Shown here: piece by piece, positions 1 through 11,527 of the stretch | Layout: every line of letters begins with the position of its first letter | Numbering within the stretch: the first letter of the stretch is position 1 | Source of the DNA: Agarophyton chilense | Lineage: Eukaryota > Rhodophyta > Florideophyceae > Gracilariales > Gracilariaceae | Direction: 5' to 3' | DNA length: 64,000 nucleotides | Assembly: GCA_030374765.1 (NCBI GenBank) | Contig: JARGXX010000093.1 | Coordinates: forward strand, 550,248-614,247 | Translations under genes and position numbers: made by a program | Notes under the pieces: model-generated | Seen by the model: the letters and a program-made list of their open reading frames with translations, nothing else | Database searches by the model: none | What the model was told of the DNA's origin: nothing

Positions 1-339
1 CCGAGGTCTCATTCATCTTCCGAATATTCATCGGTTTCTGAAGCCGAGCACGTATGTGATAAGAACCAGAATAGAAATAGCAACCACGATAGCTATTCGG
101 TGCGGGTACCGAACGTTATCGAACACGAAGCAGTTGAAGCTGAAGAAATCTTAAACGACAAAAGCACGCAACGAACTAGCAACACCGGAGGTCTTCCAAA
201 TATTACGCATACGCCTTCTATTTCTCGTTTCAATTGCAAGGAAGTTCTCTCCGAGAGACGTCTTTGGATAATTCTCCGCGTTTCTACTCAAGCCGAGCGT
301 TCTATGAAGAAACCCCCTCCGCTGAAACGTACGCTCAAA

Positions 340-561
340 CGTTGTGATCTTTAAAACATTTCTGTTCGCAGTTTTCAACAATTTGAAACTCATCAAAGAG
401 GCAAGGGTCATCAGAGCAAGTTTCACCGGACCAACTATACATGTGAAAATAATCGCTACCGCGTTTGCAACATTAAGTTTACTGAAGCTCACGACCTCAA
501 GGTTCATATTCATAGTCGCCGCCATCGTTCTACTCTTAGGAATAAGAAAAATCCTATTTGA
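340..561 (+). pseudogene. U1/matrin-type double C2H2 zinc-finger ORF upstream of gag (copy 1)
   Basis: This frame reads a first finger-like block (C-x2-L..S-F-x2-F-E-T-H-x5-H) and then a second (Y-x-C...V-C-N-I-K-F-x5-D-L-K-V-H-I-H-S-R-R-H). The wide H-x5-H spacing is that of U1/JAZ-type fingers, which commonly bind RNA or dsRNA. An in-frame TAA at about 352 breaks the first finger. The sister copy at 36,789-37,115 lacks that stop. Upstream sequence (100-354) is a Ser/Asn-rich stretch in another frame, so a frameshift separates the N-terminus from the fingers. Whether this is an element-encoded extra ORF or a captured host exon is not known. Confidence 0.55.
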
Positions 562-871
562 ATAAGAATTGCTTTGCAATTCTTGTTACCTGTTTTAGAA
601 AGAAAATATTTTGTCCTGCAAAGTATTTCATTTTTAGACGAGAGTTAAAACACACACAATATAGATAATATTCATACAATAAGATACGGTTAATACAAGA
701 TCTTAAGCATACGAAAAGGACCAGCCGTCTAACTCTGCTGATCAACCGTCTGCTTCGAATACGCCCTTCCAGACGCAGGCCAACAGTAGGCTTCCGTTTA
801 CACCTGCAGGATCCTCGATTCGTTCCCCAATAGCCGGTATTAATTTTGCACCGTCTCCAACTTTTCGTAAC

Positions 872-1729
872 ATGTTCTGTGGTGCAGGTAATTTGTTTGG
901 AAGTTCTCTGGCGATCAGTCATACATCTCAGAAGACTCTGTTGGACACTATTCGGAGTTACTCGGCCAATATAGTCGATATCACTGTGGATCAGGTTGTG
1001 AGTCTCATCACAAGAGAATATTCACCTGATATATTATTCAATAACCAAGTATAATTCAATGTGGCTTGATTCAGCTAGATTACTGGTTTTCTATAGAAAT
1101 TGGGTCTCGAAATGTCTCACCATCCTTCAAGAAGAACCATGAACCATCTCTCGGTCACGATCTAACTCATGAACGAAGACCGTGCGGTTGCTGAAGAAGC
1201 CATACAGGCTTCAAAAGCTTCTTTAACCTTTGCTCCAGTTTTCGACCAAATACCTTTCTCACAAATCAACCAGGAATTCAAGAACCCTATTCTAACTGCC
1301 AATAACCACTCTGGTGTGCCTTCGAAAACCATCAGAGCGAACACGCACAACGTAGATCTTTCCAAGATCTCACACAATTTGGCAATGCATTTCAAGGACA
1401 GAAACTGAAAATTTTCCGCAGCCCATGGAGAATCTTCGAAAGATATTTATAACAAATATCGTATCGCATTAGAATATTACACGATACATGATTACAAACA
1501 TGTTCAACTTATGCAAAATATTCTAAAGGATAATTTAAGGCGTTTCTTCAATGATCACGTCGTTCAAATGGCTCAATCCCTCGATGATGTAGCAAACCTC
1601 ATTGAAGCACATTTTCATTCCATCTCTAAACAAAAGTGCATTGAAATTAATTCGATAAACATACGAACTGATACATTCCAATCAGAGGAAAGTATGGTAA
1701 CTCAAGCTATTGAGAAATTAGATTCATAA
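872..1729 (+). pseudogene. Family C gag relic, copy 1
   Basis: Open segments at 872-1,054, 1,169-1,408 and 1,511-1,729 match one after another the corresponding segments of copy 2 (37,426-38,286). The last includes the gag-like stretch FFNDHVVQMAQSLDDVANL and the motif FHSISKQKCIEI. It would form the structural capsid protein of the element's particle. Stops at about 1,052, 1,406 and 1,727 separate the segments; the TAA after EKLDS is also present in copy 2. No intact zinc knuckle is visible. Assignment to gag rests mainly on position before the protease/integrase. Confidence 0.55.
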
Positions 1730-2389
1730 ATATCGAAATTAGCTTCTCAAAGTCAACCGCAGTGTCATACTGAGGCAAACAAGATATTTTATCTGAGAAA
1801 AGCAGTTATTGGACATTCATGGCCTAGTCGTCCCAGATTTAGAAACCCTTTTATATCAAGAATTCTACACACAGCTAGAATGGACTATGCAGCTCGGAAA
1901 TGAAAAGGCTAGCGCACGAAAGTCCGTTAATGTATTAAAGTTCTCTAAGAATGAAAATTCTATAGATCTTTTCTATCAGTTTTCATCGAAACGTTATATT
2001 CCTCCTGCTAGATATGGACGAAACAAGACCAATACAAAGCCTAACATGAAGCAGGTACTTTACGATATGCGCCAATAGATTCAAGATGACTCAGAAACCG
2101 ACGACGTCGACATATTCTTCAACATCAAAGAAAAAGCATAAGACAATAATGATGCAAGTTCAGAAGATTCAGTCGATGACACTGTTTAACCGTTTTAACC
2201 AGCACTCATGCCGACCCTTCAACCCCGAAACTGGATTTTTAATGAGGAACTCTCCTATGGGTGGATTTATATTTAGAAGGTTCCCAGAGGCTCAGCGCAT
2301 AAAATCCCAAAACAATTTAAACGCAAGTTTAAATGTTTTAAGGTTACAAACATCAATATCGATTTCGAAATCACCAACAAGTTCAATGC

Positions 2390-2760
2390 TTGATGTCTAG
2401 AAATCGAAGCACAAACTTCTGTGATTGGCAAGGAGCAAGCCAAGGTTGATTGCAAGCAGTATGGCTTAACGTTTTAGGAAAAGCCTTCGAAGATTTGTTT
2501 TCGACCCGGCAGTTCTACTTTCTGGAGAATTGGTCTCGTGCTCATTTGAATCCGTGTCCCTGGTGGTAGATTACTCAAGCTCACCGTGGAAGGGATCAAC
2601 TTCAAATTTCCACTATTGCTTGGACTTTATTTCCTTTACAGAGCAAAAATCTATGTTGAAAATGTAGAGAACCTTCTGACCTGTAAGAATGGATGGAAGA
2701 TGCCTGTCATTCGGAAATCTCGGTCATCTCTTTATCAACTGAAACGAATACGAAGCCCAT
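2390..2760 (+). pseudogene. Family C aspartic protease and linker relic, copy 1
   Basis: In the frame crossing position 2,400 the sequence reads CLEIEAQTSVIGKEQA, matching the place of the D-x-G-A-P-x-S-V-I-G active site of this lineage's protease. The catalytic Asp is not preserved. It then runs to LLGLYFLYRAKIYVENVENLL, a typical protease C-terminal stretch. Stops and frameshifts follow. Copy 2 (38,940-39,310) reads LLGLDFPDREKIYVENAKNLL, closer to the expected form. Confidence 0.5.
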
Positions 2761-2769
2761 TTCACAAAG

Positions 2770-3700
2770 GCAGAAGTAAGAAATATGCATCTACATTTTT
2801 ATCATCCCTCGGTAGAGATACTGTTCAACATCCTAAACCTAGCAAAACCCGAAGAAGCCAATGCCGAGACACGAAATTTGCTGAAAGACATGTCAAAGGC
2901 TTGCCAAAAGAGTCATCGATCTACCCCGAAACAACAACGATTTGGGGTTTCCATTCCTCAAGGAGTTGTTTTACACAAAGATCTCGCTATGGATCTGGTT
3001 TTCAGTTACAGAAAACCAATGTTATTGGTTGTTGATATACAAACCCATTTTGGAGCCGCTCGCTTTTTAGATGGACAATCTATTGAAGATATCTGAAAAA
3101 ATGTCTTAGAATGTTGGGCGACTGTGTACATTGGATACCCCGACTCTTTCCATGGTCACCGAGGCTCACCGTGTAAATCTTCTCGATAGAAGGATATTAT
3201 AAATAAATTTGACATCGATTTTATTCTGTCTGGAGTGGAAAGTCATAACTCAATTGGGGTTTTCGAACGATATGATGATCCCCTAAGACGACTATACCAC
3301 AAAAGAAAGTCCAATGCCAACATTTCAAACGAGAACTTAATCCTCGCCACAGCTGTGAAAGCTATGAATGACATCATGAACCCGGAAGGTCTGGTTCCAT
3401 CACTATTATTCTTTGGTAATTTACCAAGATTTAGTGGCATTCTTACAAAGTTACCTGATCAATAAGATCGTATTCAACCTCTCTTGACTGCCCGTTCTGA
3501 AATGGAAATCACCGCCAATGAAATAAGACTGAAAAGGGCCCTCGAACCACGTCTACCAAAAACCGTTAACCAAGATTTCGAAGCAGCACAAAAGCTTTTG
3601 ATCTACCGGGGAAAAAGATGGATCGATCGACTAGGCCGCCTGAAGAAATGAAGAGTTATTGGCAAACATATTTCCGTGAAAAAGAAGAATGGCGAGGAAG
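2770..3700 (+). pseudogene. Family C integrase relic, copy 1
   Basis: A run of frames carries the integrase zinc-binding H (FYHPSVE), the core opening LAMDLVFSYRKPMLLVVD (first catalytic Asp retained), and at 3,235-3,465 GVFERYDDPLRR, where the catalytic Glu lies, followed by AVKAMNDIMNPEGLVPSLLFFG. The middle of the core (3,100-3,230) is frameshifted. This is a rve-family DDE recombinase that would insert the cDNA. It cannot be functional because of the TGA at about 3,096 and several frameshifts. Confidence 0.75.
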
Positions 3701-3879
3701 TTCGACATAGTATTACGCAAGCCGAACCCTATGTTTCCAAAAATTTTGCGGTCAATTCTGAAATACCGATTCCTGACGGTTTAGGTAATCTCTCTAACTA
3801 CGTGTTAAATGAGTTCTCACACGGAAGTGAAGGAATTGTGGTCAACGATGAAGAATCAATATAAATCACTAAAACCTTG

Positions 3880-4600
3880 AAGCCAAGTAATTCTCTCCGT
3901 AATTCTCCAAACTTTTCAGAAGCCAACAAGAAAGAAATTGAAGACCTAAGGCGACGAAATACTTAGATAGTTGTTACACGTGATGAAGTTCCAAAAGATG
4001 CAAATATTATAGGATCTCGACTTGGGTTAGATATTAATAATCCAGGAACTGAAGAAGAAATGTACAAGACGAGACTTGTGGCCCAAGAATTTTCTGAAAA
4101 GGAAGAGAACTACTTAGTCCATAATGCCAATACCAATTGCAACAGTACTGTTCCACTACAACGTATGGAGTCACGATGTTACCAAAGCCTACATTCAGAG
4201 TAATGAAGGTCTTACTCGAAAAGTATATATACGACCTCCCAAGGACATGGATGCACCCAACGGTGGTCTCCTTCTTCTTTTCAAGCCAATCTATTGTTTA
4301 GCAGATGTCTGTGATTTTCGGAACTCGCCCATTATATCACATCTACAAGAGGAAGTTGAAGTGACCGCAATCAAAGGTGACATTTGCTGCCTTTCCAAGA
4401 AATCTAAGAGTAATCTCTATGAAATAATTGGATCATATGCCGACGACTGAGTCATTACAGGTGAAGATGAATTTATGAAGTTCCCAAACCAAACTGTAGA
4501 ACGTTTTAAATCACGAGACAGAATTGTTTGATCTTTCAAACTCGGTGGAACTCAAGTTACGGTCAACCAAGAACAGTAGAAAATTCATCAGAAAAATTTC
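3880..4600 (+). pseudogene. Family C reverse transcriptase (RVT_2) relic, copy 1
   Basis: The sequence shows the Copia RT entry region (IIGSRLGLDINN, TRLVAQEFSEKEENYLVH), the block VWSHDVTKAYIQSNEGL with the first catalytic Asp, and the active-site box, here SYADD instead of YVDD, followed directly by an in-frame TGA at about 4,448. Copy 2 has SYVDD with the same TGA. Frameshifts at about 4,130 and 4,500 also interrupt it. Confidence 0.75.
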
Positions 4601-4639
4601 AAGAATAGAATGATGCCAATGGAAAGCTACGATGAAGAT

Positions 4640-5270
4640 GCAGAGTTTAGATCCAAAAGAGCTCAACTTGTCTTGCTTGGGAACACATTTCTACACATAT
4701 CTTTCTTTGTGAACAAAACTCCCCAGTCAAAGAGAAATGTTTACGAAAATTTTTGGACGAAGGATGAATAAGGTCATTGAAAAAATTCAAGAAAAAACAA
4801 GTACTTTGAAGTTTGTGAAGCGAGATCTCAACTCTCTCTGTATCCGAGCATACAGTGATTCCTAATTTGCAATTAATGAAGAAAGTACTTCCCAACTTGG
4901 TTTCTTCATTCTATTGGCTGATCGTTTTAATCGTGGTAAAATTATTAATTACAAGAGTTACAATAGTCTTTGAGTGGTTAGGTCTGTATTGGAAGGGGAA
5001 GTTTATGCTTTTGTAGATGCATTTGATTTTGCATATACGCTTAAGTTTGACTTGGGAACTTTACTCGACCAAGTAATTCCAGTTAGAATATTCACTGGTT
5101 CCAAGAGTCTTTCTGATGTCATCACAAAAGCTTCATCTACAGCTGAAAAGATCATTAATCAATATTTCGGCAGCCCGTGAAACTTATGAAAGGAGTGCAA
5201 TATCTGCAATTGGATTTTTGAAATCTGAAAACAATCCTGCCGACATTTTTACGAAGTAAAAAATGAACGC
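4640..5270 (+). pseudogene. Family C RNase H relic, copy 1
   Basis: Remnants read YSDSxFAINEESTSQLGFFILLADRFNRG, followed by RSVLEGEVYAFVDAFDFAYTLK and IFTGSKSLSDVITKASSTAEK. These match the RNase H domain of this Copia branch with Asp and Glu positions partly kept. A stop at about 4,972 and frameshifts break it. RNase H ends about 110 bp before the purine tract and the 3' LTR. Confidence 0.75.
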
Positions 5271-5380
5271 AGCATATAGAAATATTTAAAATACCAACCA
5301 GTGTGATCACAAAACTGAGCAACGGATAATACATCAATATGCTTGAACAATTGTTACGTTTAGAAAAAGAAAAGTACGAA

Positions 5381-5810
5381 TGTTAAGGACGTCTCGCGAG
5401 AAAAGGATATTGAATTTCAACAACGAAACCTGTTTTAGGCAGTTGCATGGGTTGCACTACAATTCGTGCTAAAAATCACACTATTGGAATTTAACGATAG
5501 ATAAATACGAAAAAGAAATCTTTAGTCATATGAATTTGTATCCTAATCGAACAGACGTAGAACTAGAATGACGTTGCGTACTTGGTGCAGTAGAGACCCA
5601 CCCAATCTTCTACCGACCATGAAAGAGCTCGGAACAAGAGACCTTCTTTTCTTGTCCGACAGCTATCGAACAACAACCTTCAGCCCGTTCATCACGGCCT
5701 TCTTCATCAGCATCACCATCTTTCCCGTCCGTCTTGTTTCTCTTTCAAATTCGGCAACGCGAATGCCGAATCCGCCGCATTCTACTTCACGTACACCGAA
5801 TTGCACTTTG
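5381..5810 (+). repeat. 3' LTR of family C, copy 1
   Basis: The LTR opens with TGTTAAGGAC directly after an A/G-rich tract (about 5,360-5,377) that would be the polypurine tract. It aligns with 41,942-42,376 and, more loosely, with the 5' LTR of copy 2 at 35,721-36,213. The end, near ...TTTGCACAACA, is set from the last shared bases of the three copies. Confidence 0.65.
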
Positions 5811-6016
5811 CACAACAGTAGAGGACTTAAGCATCGGAAAACTTCTTGAGAATATCGCAGACTGGTATGCCACGTACCACAGAAGTAGCAGTCACACGAA
5901 AAATGAACGAGGATTTGGTGCCACTTTTCGTGAGCTGGGCCGATCTCACGAAAAATATTTCGTATGTCTCCACCATGCTGAAAATCAACTAAGTTCCATC
6001 TCTCCGCCAACCCAAC

Positions 6017-6900
6017 ATGGCTTTCGAGGGGCACGCATCTCCCAATCCTCCCAACTCTGCTCACATTCCTGCTACCACATCACCAGCATCGCTCGCTTCC
6101 ATTCCTACACAACTGAGCCCCCTTCCCGCCACCAACGAAAGGAAGAAGCTGAAGCGCTTTCGTTTCACAGACTCGTACGACACTGGCCTCCTTAAGGTCG
6201 TCTCGGAAACTGGAGCCCACCTTCCGGAGTGGGGCAAGACAGAAGCGCTGTACGAAGAAGTGCTAAGAATCGTTCTCCCACAATATCCTAGTTCGACGTT
6301 CGACCACTCATATCGCCCCTCGTCTAAAACCATTTATGGTAGATTCAAGAGATTGGTATCACAACGCCGGCAGGTGGTTCGCTGAAATAACAGCGCATCT
6401 GGGATCGTCGAGAACGTGACGGAGAAGGACCAGGTTTTCGACGACCTCATTCTCGAGATGGATGAAAAAGAGGAGGCACTTCGGTAGAGAAAGAAGAACA
6501 GTCTGGGCAGGAGAAAAGCTTATGTGCTGCAGAATTGGCTATTCGTGAGGCAGCAATAAACAGGGGCCGTTGGTCTGATGCGGGTTCTAGTCGTGCGAAT
6601 GATATGGCTACTGTTAGCAAACTGCCGTCATCGACCAAAGAAACGCAAGCTCCACGCCCTCGGTTTGGATGGTTACGTTTCATCTTTTCTCATGAAAGTG
6701 GCTTTCTCGGCGCTTTGTACAGCTCTAGGCGTGTCGCAACCGTCACAGAAAACTTTGAGAAAACTCTTGCGGATGGTTTTAACCCGCACCCCGTCGAACG
6801 GCAAGAAGTGCTCCGCGTCAATCGCATAGGACTCATCGATGATTTCTTGATCTTTCCAGTGTTCAGTTTCCGCGATGGCTTTGACTAGTTTCACAAGGTA
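6017..6900 (+). pseudogene. Myb/SANT-like (MADF-like) DNA-binding ORF, broken, copy 1
   Basis: The first open segment (6,017-6,385) reads a Pro/Ser-rich lead and then a basic KKLKRFRFTDSYDTGLLK block with helical Trp/Leu spacing (LPEWGKTEALYEEVL ... SSKTIYGRFKRLV). This is the pattern of the Myb/SANT-like accessory protein of PIF/Harbinger transposons, which helps the transposase bind DNA. TGA at 6,383-6,385 replaces an expected Trp and also occurs in copy 2, so the damage predates the duplication. The frame continues acidic/basic (EMDEKEEALR, RGRWSDAGSSRAND) to about 6,695, where identity with copy 2 stops. No Harbinger transposase follows here. Confidence 0.55.
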
Positions 6901-7123
6901 TATACACTATCTTTCGCCATTCCTCGTCATCATACGTGCACTTCAATCCAACACAACCCGACTGACCATTTGTTTTTGACTCCACCTCCCTGTCCTGCCT
7001 AAGCCGATAGACTCCCGCCGCGCACTCAAGCACACATCCATATCCATCTACATCATCAATGCTGCAAATGATTTTTTCTTCGACCATAGATTGTGGCGCC
7101 AACCTGCCGAAAAACCAAGACAT
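6673..7123 (-). pseudogene. Unidentified minus-strand ORF pair
   Basis: Two overlapping open segments (7,123-6,863 and 6,894-6,673) run on. The first ends ...YDDEEWRKIVYI; the second starts near KLVKAIAETEHWKDQEI and ends RKDET. Together they look like one frameshifted protein with Cys residues (CDGCDT). I do not recognise a family. It overlaps the end of the Myb ORF on the other strand and lies at the breakpoint of the segmental repeat, so it may be a piece of another insertion. Confidence 0.3.
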
Positions 7124-7209
7124 AGCGTCCGCACCAGTTTTGTTGAACGTTCTAGACCACTATTTTCTTCTCGCAGTTGCTAGCTCCGCTTAATTGTGAT
7201 ACCCCTTCT

Positions 7210-7244
7210 AGTCGCTCCCCAACCGTCTCTCAATGAGCAGTGCC
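7210..7244 (+). repeat. Left terminal inverted repeat
   Basis: It begins AGTCGCTC at 7,210 and ends ATGAGCAGTGCC at 7,244. Its partner is 12,458-12,492 on the opposite strand; the three mismatches are at repeat positions 9, 10 and 18. The inner end contains an ATG (ATGAGCAGTGCC), and in the right repeat that ATG opens an ORF. Confidence 0.6.
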
Positions 7245-7269
7245 GACCACGCCGTGTGTTTTCGGCTCT
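7242..7269 (+). repeat. Short direct repeat, copy 1 (partner 12,799-12,826)
   Basis: GCCGACCACGCCGTGT followed by a T-run and CGGC is repeated in the same orientation at 12,799-12,826, just outside the other end of the transposon. Each copy can fold GCCGA against TCGGC. The meaning is not known; it could be an older end of a related element. Confidence 0.45.
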
Positions 7270-8550
7270 TTACAATATTCCCTAGAAAGTAGCTTAGCTC
7301 GATGCGCTGCTAATGCCATGGAACCCCAGTAAAACAACGCGCGTGTACATAGCGAACACTTTGAATCGCGATGCCCGCGTCTCACTTCTCGTGGCTGGGG
7401 ACGGGCTCACGACGGGATCTCTGAAGAATAAGAGTATATATTTTGACCTTTCTCACGCGTTAAAGTACTTTTCTGAAGTGCAAAGTTCCACTAGCGAAGA
7501 AATCTAAAAAGGTGTTCATTCTTAATCTACATGTTAGTGAGAATAGATGCTTTTTACAATGCGCAATTCTTTTATATGCGCGTCTTTGAAGCCCCTTCTT
7601 GCTTTTTCGTTCATTGTGCTTGTCACAGAGTCCTGGCGTAAATGTGAAGTGTATGGAAAAGAATGAGGAATGATACTTTTCCGTAGTGAAGAAATCTGAG
7701 AGGTGTTTCAAGAAAAAGAGTCAACTTCAGACTCGGTTTCGCGACAAATTCTGGCTTTCTTTACAATAAACTTCTCAGTGAAACTCCGTTTTCGCTTTTT
7801 TGGATTCACTGATGCATAATCGGGTGGTCAAATAGTTGACATGGACTCATAAGTGCCTTTGTCGTACCAATTGATTTGTTGATCTTTTGCATTGCTCTTC
7901 TGCCCTCCAGTGATATCGACTTCTTCATGAAGAGCAAAGTTTGAAATTTTCAAATCAACAAGCCGTTCAACTGCTTATGTAAGAAGAGCTTCGACTCTTT
8001 CTAAAGCTAGAGGCCCAGATCCGGATGCCGAGCGATGGAGTTTATCGTACAACGCTTTCCCATTGGCTCTTTTGATATTTGTTCGTACTTCTTTCTCAGC
8101 TGCCTTTTGAATGAAAGCATCGACGTCTATTATCTAGGTGCTTGGACCTGTCTTAGCGTTTTGAAGCTTTTCCTTAAGCGCCTTCACATCAAAAACTCCG
8201 CATTTCTTTCGAAGCTTGCATACACTATCGAAACAAAGCCTCTTTTGGCTTGACTTCGAGTAGGGATCAAAGAATGTTTCGATGTCAATCTATTAATAAA
8301 GAAATTTTCTAAGTTCAGGTACAATTAGTATATATTAAATGTACGCAAACGCACATCTCATTATGGGCCTACACGGGAAACAAATGGACTCCATCTTCTT
8401 GCGGTTACGTCTCGCGACCAGCTGGCTCTCTCCACCTTCATCTTCAACAGTTCCTTTCCGTGCGAAGGTCACTTTCAAAGGCGTAGATGGTCTGGGAAAG
8501 TCTAGGTTTTCCAGCTTACGAATAAGATGAACACTCCAAGTGAGTTCGAA

Positions 8551-9003
8551 TCAAGCAACAGACCCAATTGTAGACCCGTCGTTTAATTGAATTTCAAACC
8601 AGTGCACATCTTCTAATGCGGACAAGTAGGCACGTTGGAACCCGTAATTGTTTGATGCATCTAAACCAATCTCCTTAAACTTCGTGGGAGCGTAGCTGGT
8701 ACACTCTGATTTGTGCTCATCAAGAATTTTGGGAGGAATTGGCGAGCGGCAATCGCGAAGAGAACGATAAAGTGAGGTCAGTGCCGTCATCGAACGTATT
8801 CTAGACTACTTACGAGCCTGTGTTTGTTTTCGTGTTAACATCTTAAGATGCTTTGGAATGACGCTGAATGGGACTGTTTGGGCTAGAACATACGCCCGAT
8901 AACCGGAATTTGACGCCTCTGTGTATCCCGTTCCTTGAAAAAGCAACAATTTCGGCACGGAGAAATTGCGGAAACAAGCCACGAGCAGTTGGTGTCTACT
9001 CAT
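8551..9003 (-). pseudogene. Unidentified broken coding segments inside the TIR element
   Basis: Two consecutive minus-strand segments (9,003-8,806 and 8,790-8,551) have protein-like composition (SRHQLLVACFRNFSVPK...; PTKFKEIGLDASNNYGFQRAYLSALEDVHWFEIQ). They are separated by a single stop near 8,806. They could be the C-terminal part of the element's long ORF. I recognise no family. Confidence 0.3.
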
Positions 9004-9700
9004 ATATATATGTTAATTAAACAAACTGAAGGCTTATTAGTGAACCTGGTAATGTTCTTTGATAGGAAGTCAGCACGCCGTATGTTGAAGATGAAGGGTG
9101 TTTCGGACGTTCTCAAATTAAACAAAATTTTTGACATATCATCGCACTAAGTACGTCTTCCGATGTGGCGACACAAAGCAACTACATTTTTCAGTTGGTT
9201 CTGGTTAACGTGCCAATCATCCAGTACAATAAAGGATTTTTCGAAGACTTTTTCGGTCGCGGCGATACAGGCAGCACTGTGGTCCATGGAAATTTGTGCA
9301 GGGGGGGGATAGGTATCATTGCCTTAAACCGCGTTAAAAAATTTAAAACGTCAGCCCCAGTCTCCCCCGCTGCTGATCCCCGTAAAGAAGATTCAGTTGA
9401 AAACGTCATTAGCTCTCCCGTTGATCGTGAAAAGAGGAAACCCATAGCAGTTTGCAACAGATTTAGAATCCAAAGAGATACCAGGCACAACACCGATTGC
9501 TTTATAGTCTTCTACGCATCCCTTAATCACCCAAACTGCATTTCAATATACATTTCTGGAGGACACGGTTGTCGCCTACAACCACAGAATACCGTTGAAC
9601 GTCCTTCTTGCCTACAAAGATGGAAGTCCTACATCGTACATTGTATTCTATGCTTTTTGAAATATACCGCACTTCTCAGACTACATCAAGACCTAGAGCA

Positions 9701-10337
9701 TTAACTGGAATGCTTCTGACGTAAGAGATGATAGCTGCCTTGAAACAGTCGTGCACCTGCATCTCGTCCTCTTCGACGTCTATACATTTCCCTCAGAATT
9801 GTTGGACTCTTGGTTCTCAGCAGGTGACTTCTCGCTCCTACTTTCCCCTCCAGTACCTTATGTTGACAGAACCTCCTTGGTTTCTTCCATGCCCGAGACG
9901 TGTAAGAGCTCCAAGGGCACATCCTTGCCCTCATCGATGTAAACAAAACGCTGTACGAGGTCTGAGTCACTGGTGCCCCCAAGCTCTGAATGTTTTTCCA
10001 TTCCCTACTTGTGGCATTCAATTCTAGAGAAAGCCGAATTAAGCGTATCACGTTCAAAAGAATTGAACTGTAACACAGGGATCTTCACCGTCCGGGATGT
10101 CTCCTGTTCGTCCTCTGACCGCGATTTTCTAAATATTGCGTTGTCAATATCAGCGCAGCTGACGTCACTGACGTCGTACCCCCTGCCATGAACGACGTCT
10201 GCGACATTATATTCAGAGCCAACACGAACTAACACATCTTGTACTGGACGGGGTAATAATCTCGTAGGCTTTCGTAGATTACCTTTTTTAGTCTTCGTTC
10301 CACATGGTTTTGCGATTTCAATTGCGGTATGAACCAT
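9701..10337 (-). pseudogene. Continuation of the transposon ORF, frameshifted
   Basis: The segment 10,337-10,005 reads a basic and then acidic stretch (GNLRKPTRLLPRPVQDVLVRVG ... ADIDNAIFRKSRSEDEQE). After a frame change it continues FVYIDEGKDVPLELLHVSGMEET (about 9,960-9,885). This lies downstream of the zinc-binding block in the same orientation and is where a transposase core would be expected, but no DDE motif can be named. Confidence 0.35.
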
Positions 10338-10421
10338 GTCAATCGGCCTTAACGTTCCCCATTTTCAAATAACACCATCTTTAAAGAGATCCACTGCATT
10401 TTAAGTGTGTTTTTGTATTTG

Positions 10422-10943
10422 TCAGCCCACAGTCGTTTTTGGGAAGCACTTTTGGTAAAAAGAATCCCAATAACACACCCCTTTTCCGCTTTCCTCGTGT
10501 TTCCAAGTCTGGAATCTGCTTGTCATCGTATTCTTCAGAGCCTCGTATCTCGGGACCAAAGTGATCTCGGAGAACTCCGTAGGGTTGTGTAAATGCTTGA
10601 GATTAACATCTACGGTCCATTTTTTTGTAACACTCTTTAAAGAAACCATGACAGTAGAACTGAATCTATGGTACCTGTTCTGAATACATCTGCATCTTGC
10701 GTTGATGAGGCGACCACCCTTTTTCGCTCTCTTCACGACATATAGGAAGTAGCGGAGCCCATACATAAAGCCTTTTGTGAGCGCTATAGTGGAGAGAAGC
10801 TCTAACACATCTTGGACATCTCCAATTAGATTTCCACCCTTGTAGCGTGCCTCATCTTTAAAAATAGACACAGAACTGTCATTTATATCGCTCTTTACAC
10901 TCTCTAGTCGACTAGAGCCATGTTTAGAAAACACATTTTCCAA
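10422..10943 (-). pseudogene. FAR1/MULE-like zinc-binding DNA-binding domain relic
   Basis: This 173-residue segment contains GGRLINARCRCIQNRYHRF, then KKWTVDVNLKHLHNPTEF about 20 residues later. The Cys-x-Cys ... Trp-x-Val ... His-x2-His arrangement is like the WRKY/GCM1-fold zinc domain at the N-terminus of FAR1/MuDR-type transposases, which binds terminal repeats. The upstream half is Ser/Asp-rich and hydrophobic in part. It follows the Ulp1-like segment and an acidic linker on the same strand. The family call rests on motif spacing only. Confidence 0.4.
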
Positions 10944-11102
10944 TACGTCATAAAGAACCGATTGTACAACACTGTAGTTATCTTCAATCGTTCTTTTCCG
11001 TTTCGACTTTCGAGGAGGGAAGAGGGACCTGTTGTCATTCAGGTAACGAACTTTTGTCCTTACTTGCTCACGAACATTTCGTCGACGAGGTAGATGCAGA
11101 GA

Positions 11103-11423
11103 CTACAATGCAAAGCTGTCGAAATCGTCCATATCTCCGTCATCCTCAGGGTCTACTTTTTGTTCCATCTCAACGCTTGGGCAAACCCTCTCAAAGTCGA
11201 GAACCTCGCGTAGTGTTTCTATTTTTTTGATAGTTTCCGGCATAATCTCTGTGGCTTTTGACTTAATTGCAGGACTACACGTTAACGGATCCAAACTCGC
11301 TCTCTCCTTAATCACAGAACTCGTAGTAACGACAGGCCTAAATCCACTCAGAACAGTTTTCAGGCTCTCAAGTTTGACCTTTTTAAAACCGGGTGGCGCA
11401 ATTTCTTCAGTCGAGAAAGACAA
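11103..11423 (-). pseudogene. Acidic linker segment of the transposon ORF
   Basis: A 106-residue segment (MSFSTEEIAPPGFKKVKLESLK ... DPEDDGDMDDFDSFAL) lies between the protease-like part and the zinc domain. It starts Lys/Thr-rich and ends highly acidic. It has no recognisable domain. It is in the same orientation and probably the same ancestral frame as its neighbours. Confidence 0.35.
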
Positions 11424-11527
11424 TCATCACGAAGTTGGAAGTAATCCTCCCGATGTTGAAGGCGATACTCGGACAGTATAGTTTCAGAGACATTGCTTGT
11501 ATTGAAGTGCTGAGAGGCAAGAATTAT

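Larger units (their letters stand above)
1..5810 (+). mobile_element. Family C LTR retrotransposon (divergent Copia), copy 1, decayed, 5' end off window
   Basis: Reading rightwards the relic shows a zinc-finger ORF, gag, protease/linker, integrase, RVT_2-type reverse transcriptase and RNase H, then a 3' LTR at 5,381. Integrase before RT is the Copia (Pseudoviridae) order. All coding parts are broken by stops and frameshifts. A second copy at 35,721-42,376 aligns base for base from position 1 (matching 36,556), with many of the same stops, so most of the decay is older than the duplication. The 5' LTR lies left of the window. The integrase signature (ERYDDPLRR) belongs to a Copia branch I associate mainly with fungi and other microbial eukaryotes. 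Confidence 0.85.

Noticed and set aside
1-5380. Stop-codon reassignment to explain shared in-frame stops in both family C copies
   Set aside because: The intact 1,341-aa family A ORF and the 604- and 439-aa frames use no internal stops, and family C also has frameshifts; shared decay before duplication is enough.
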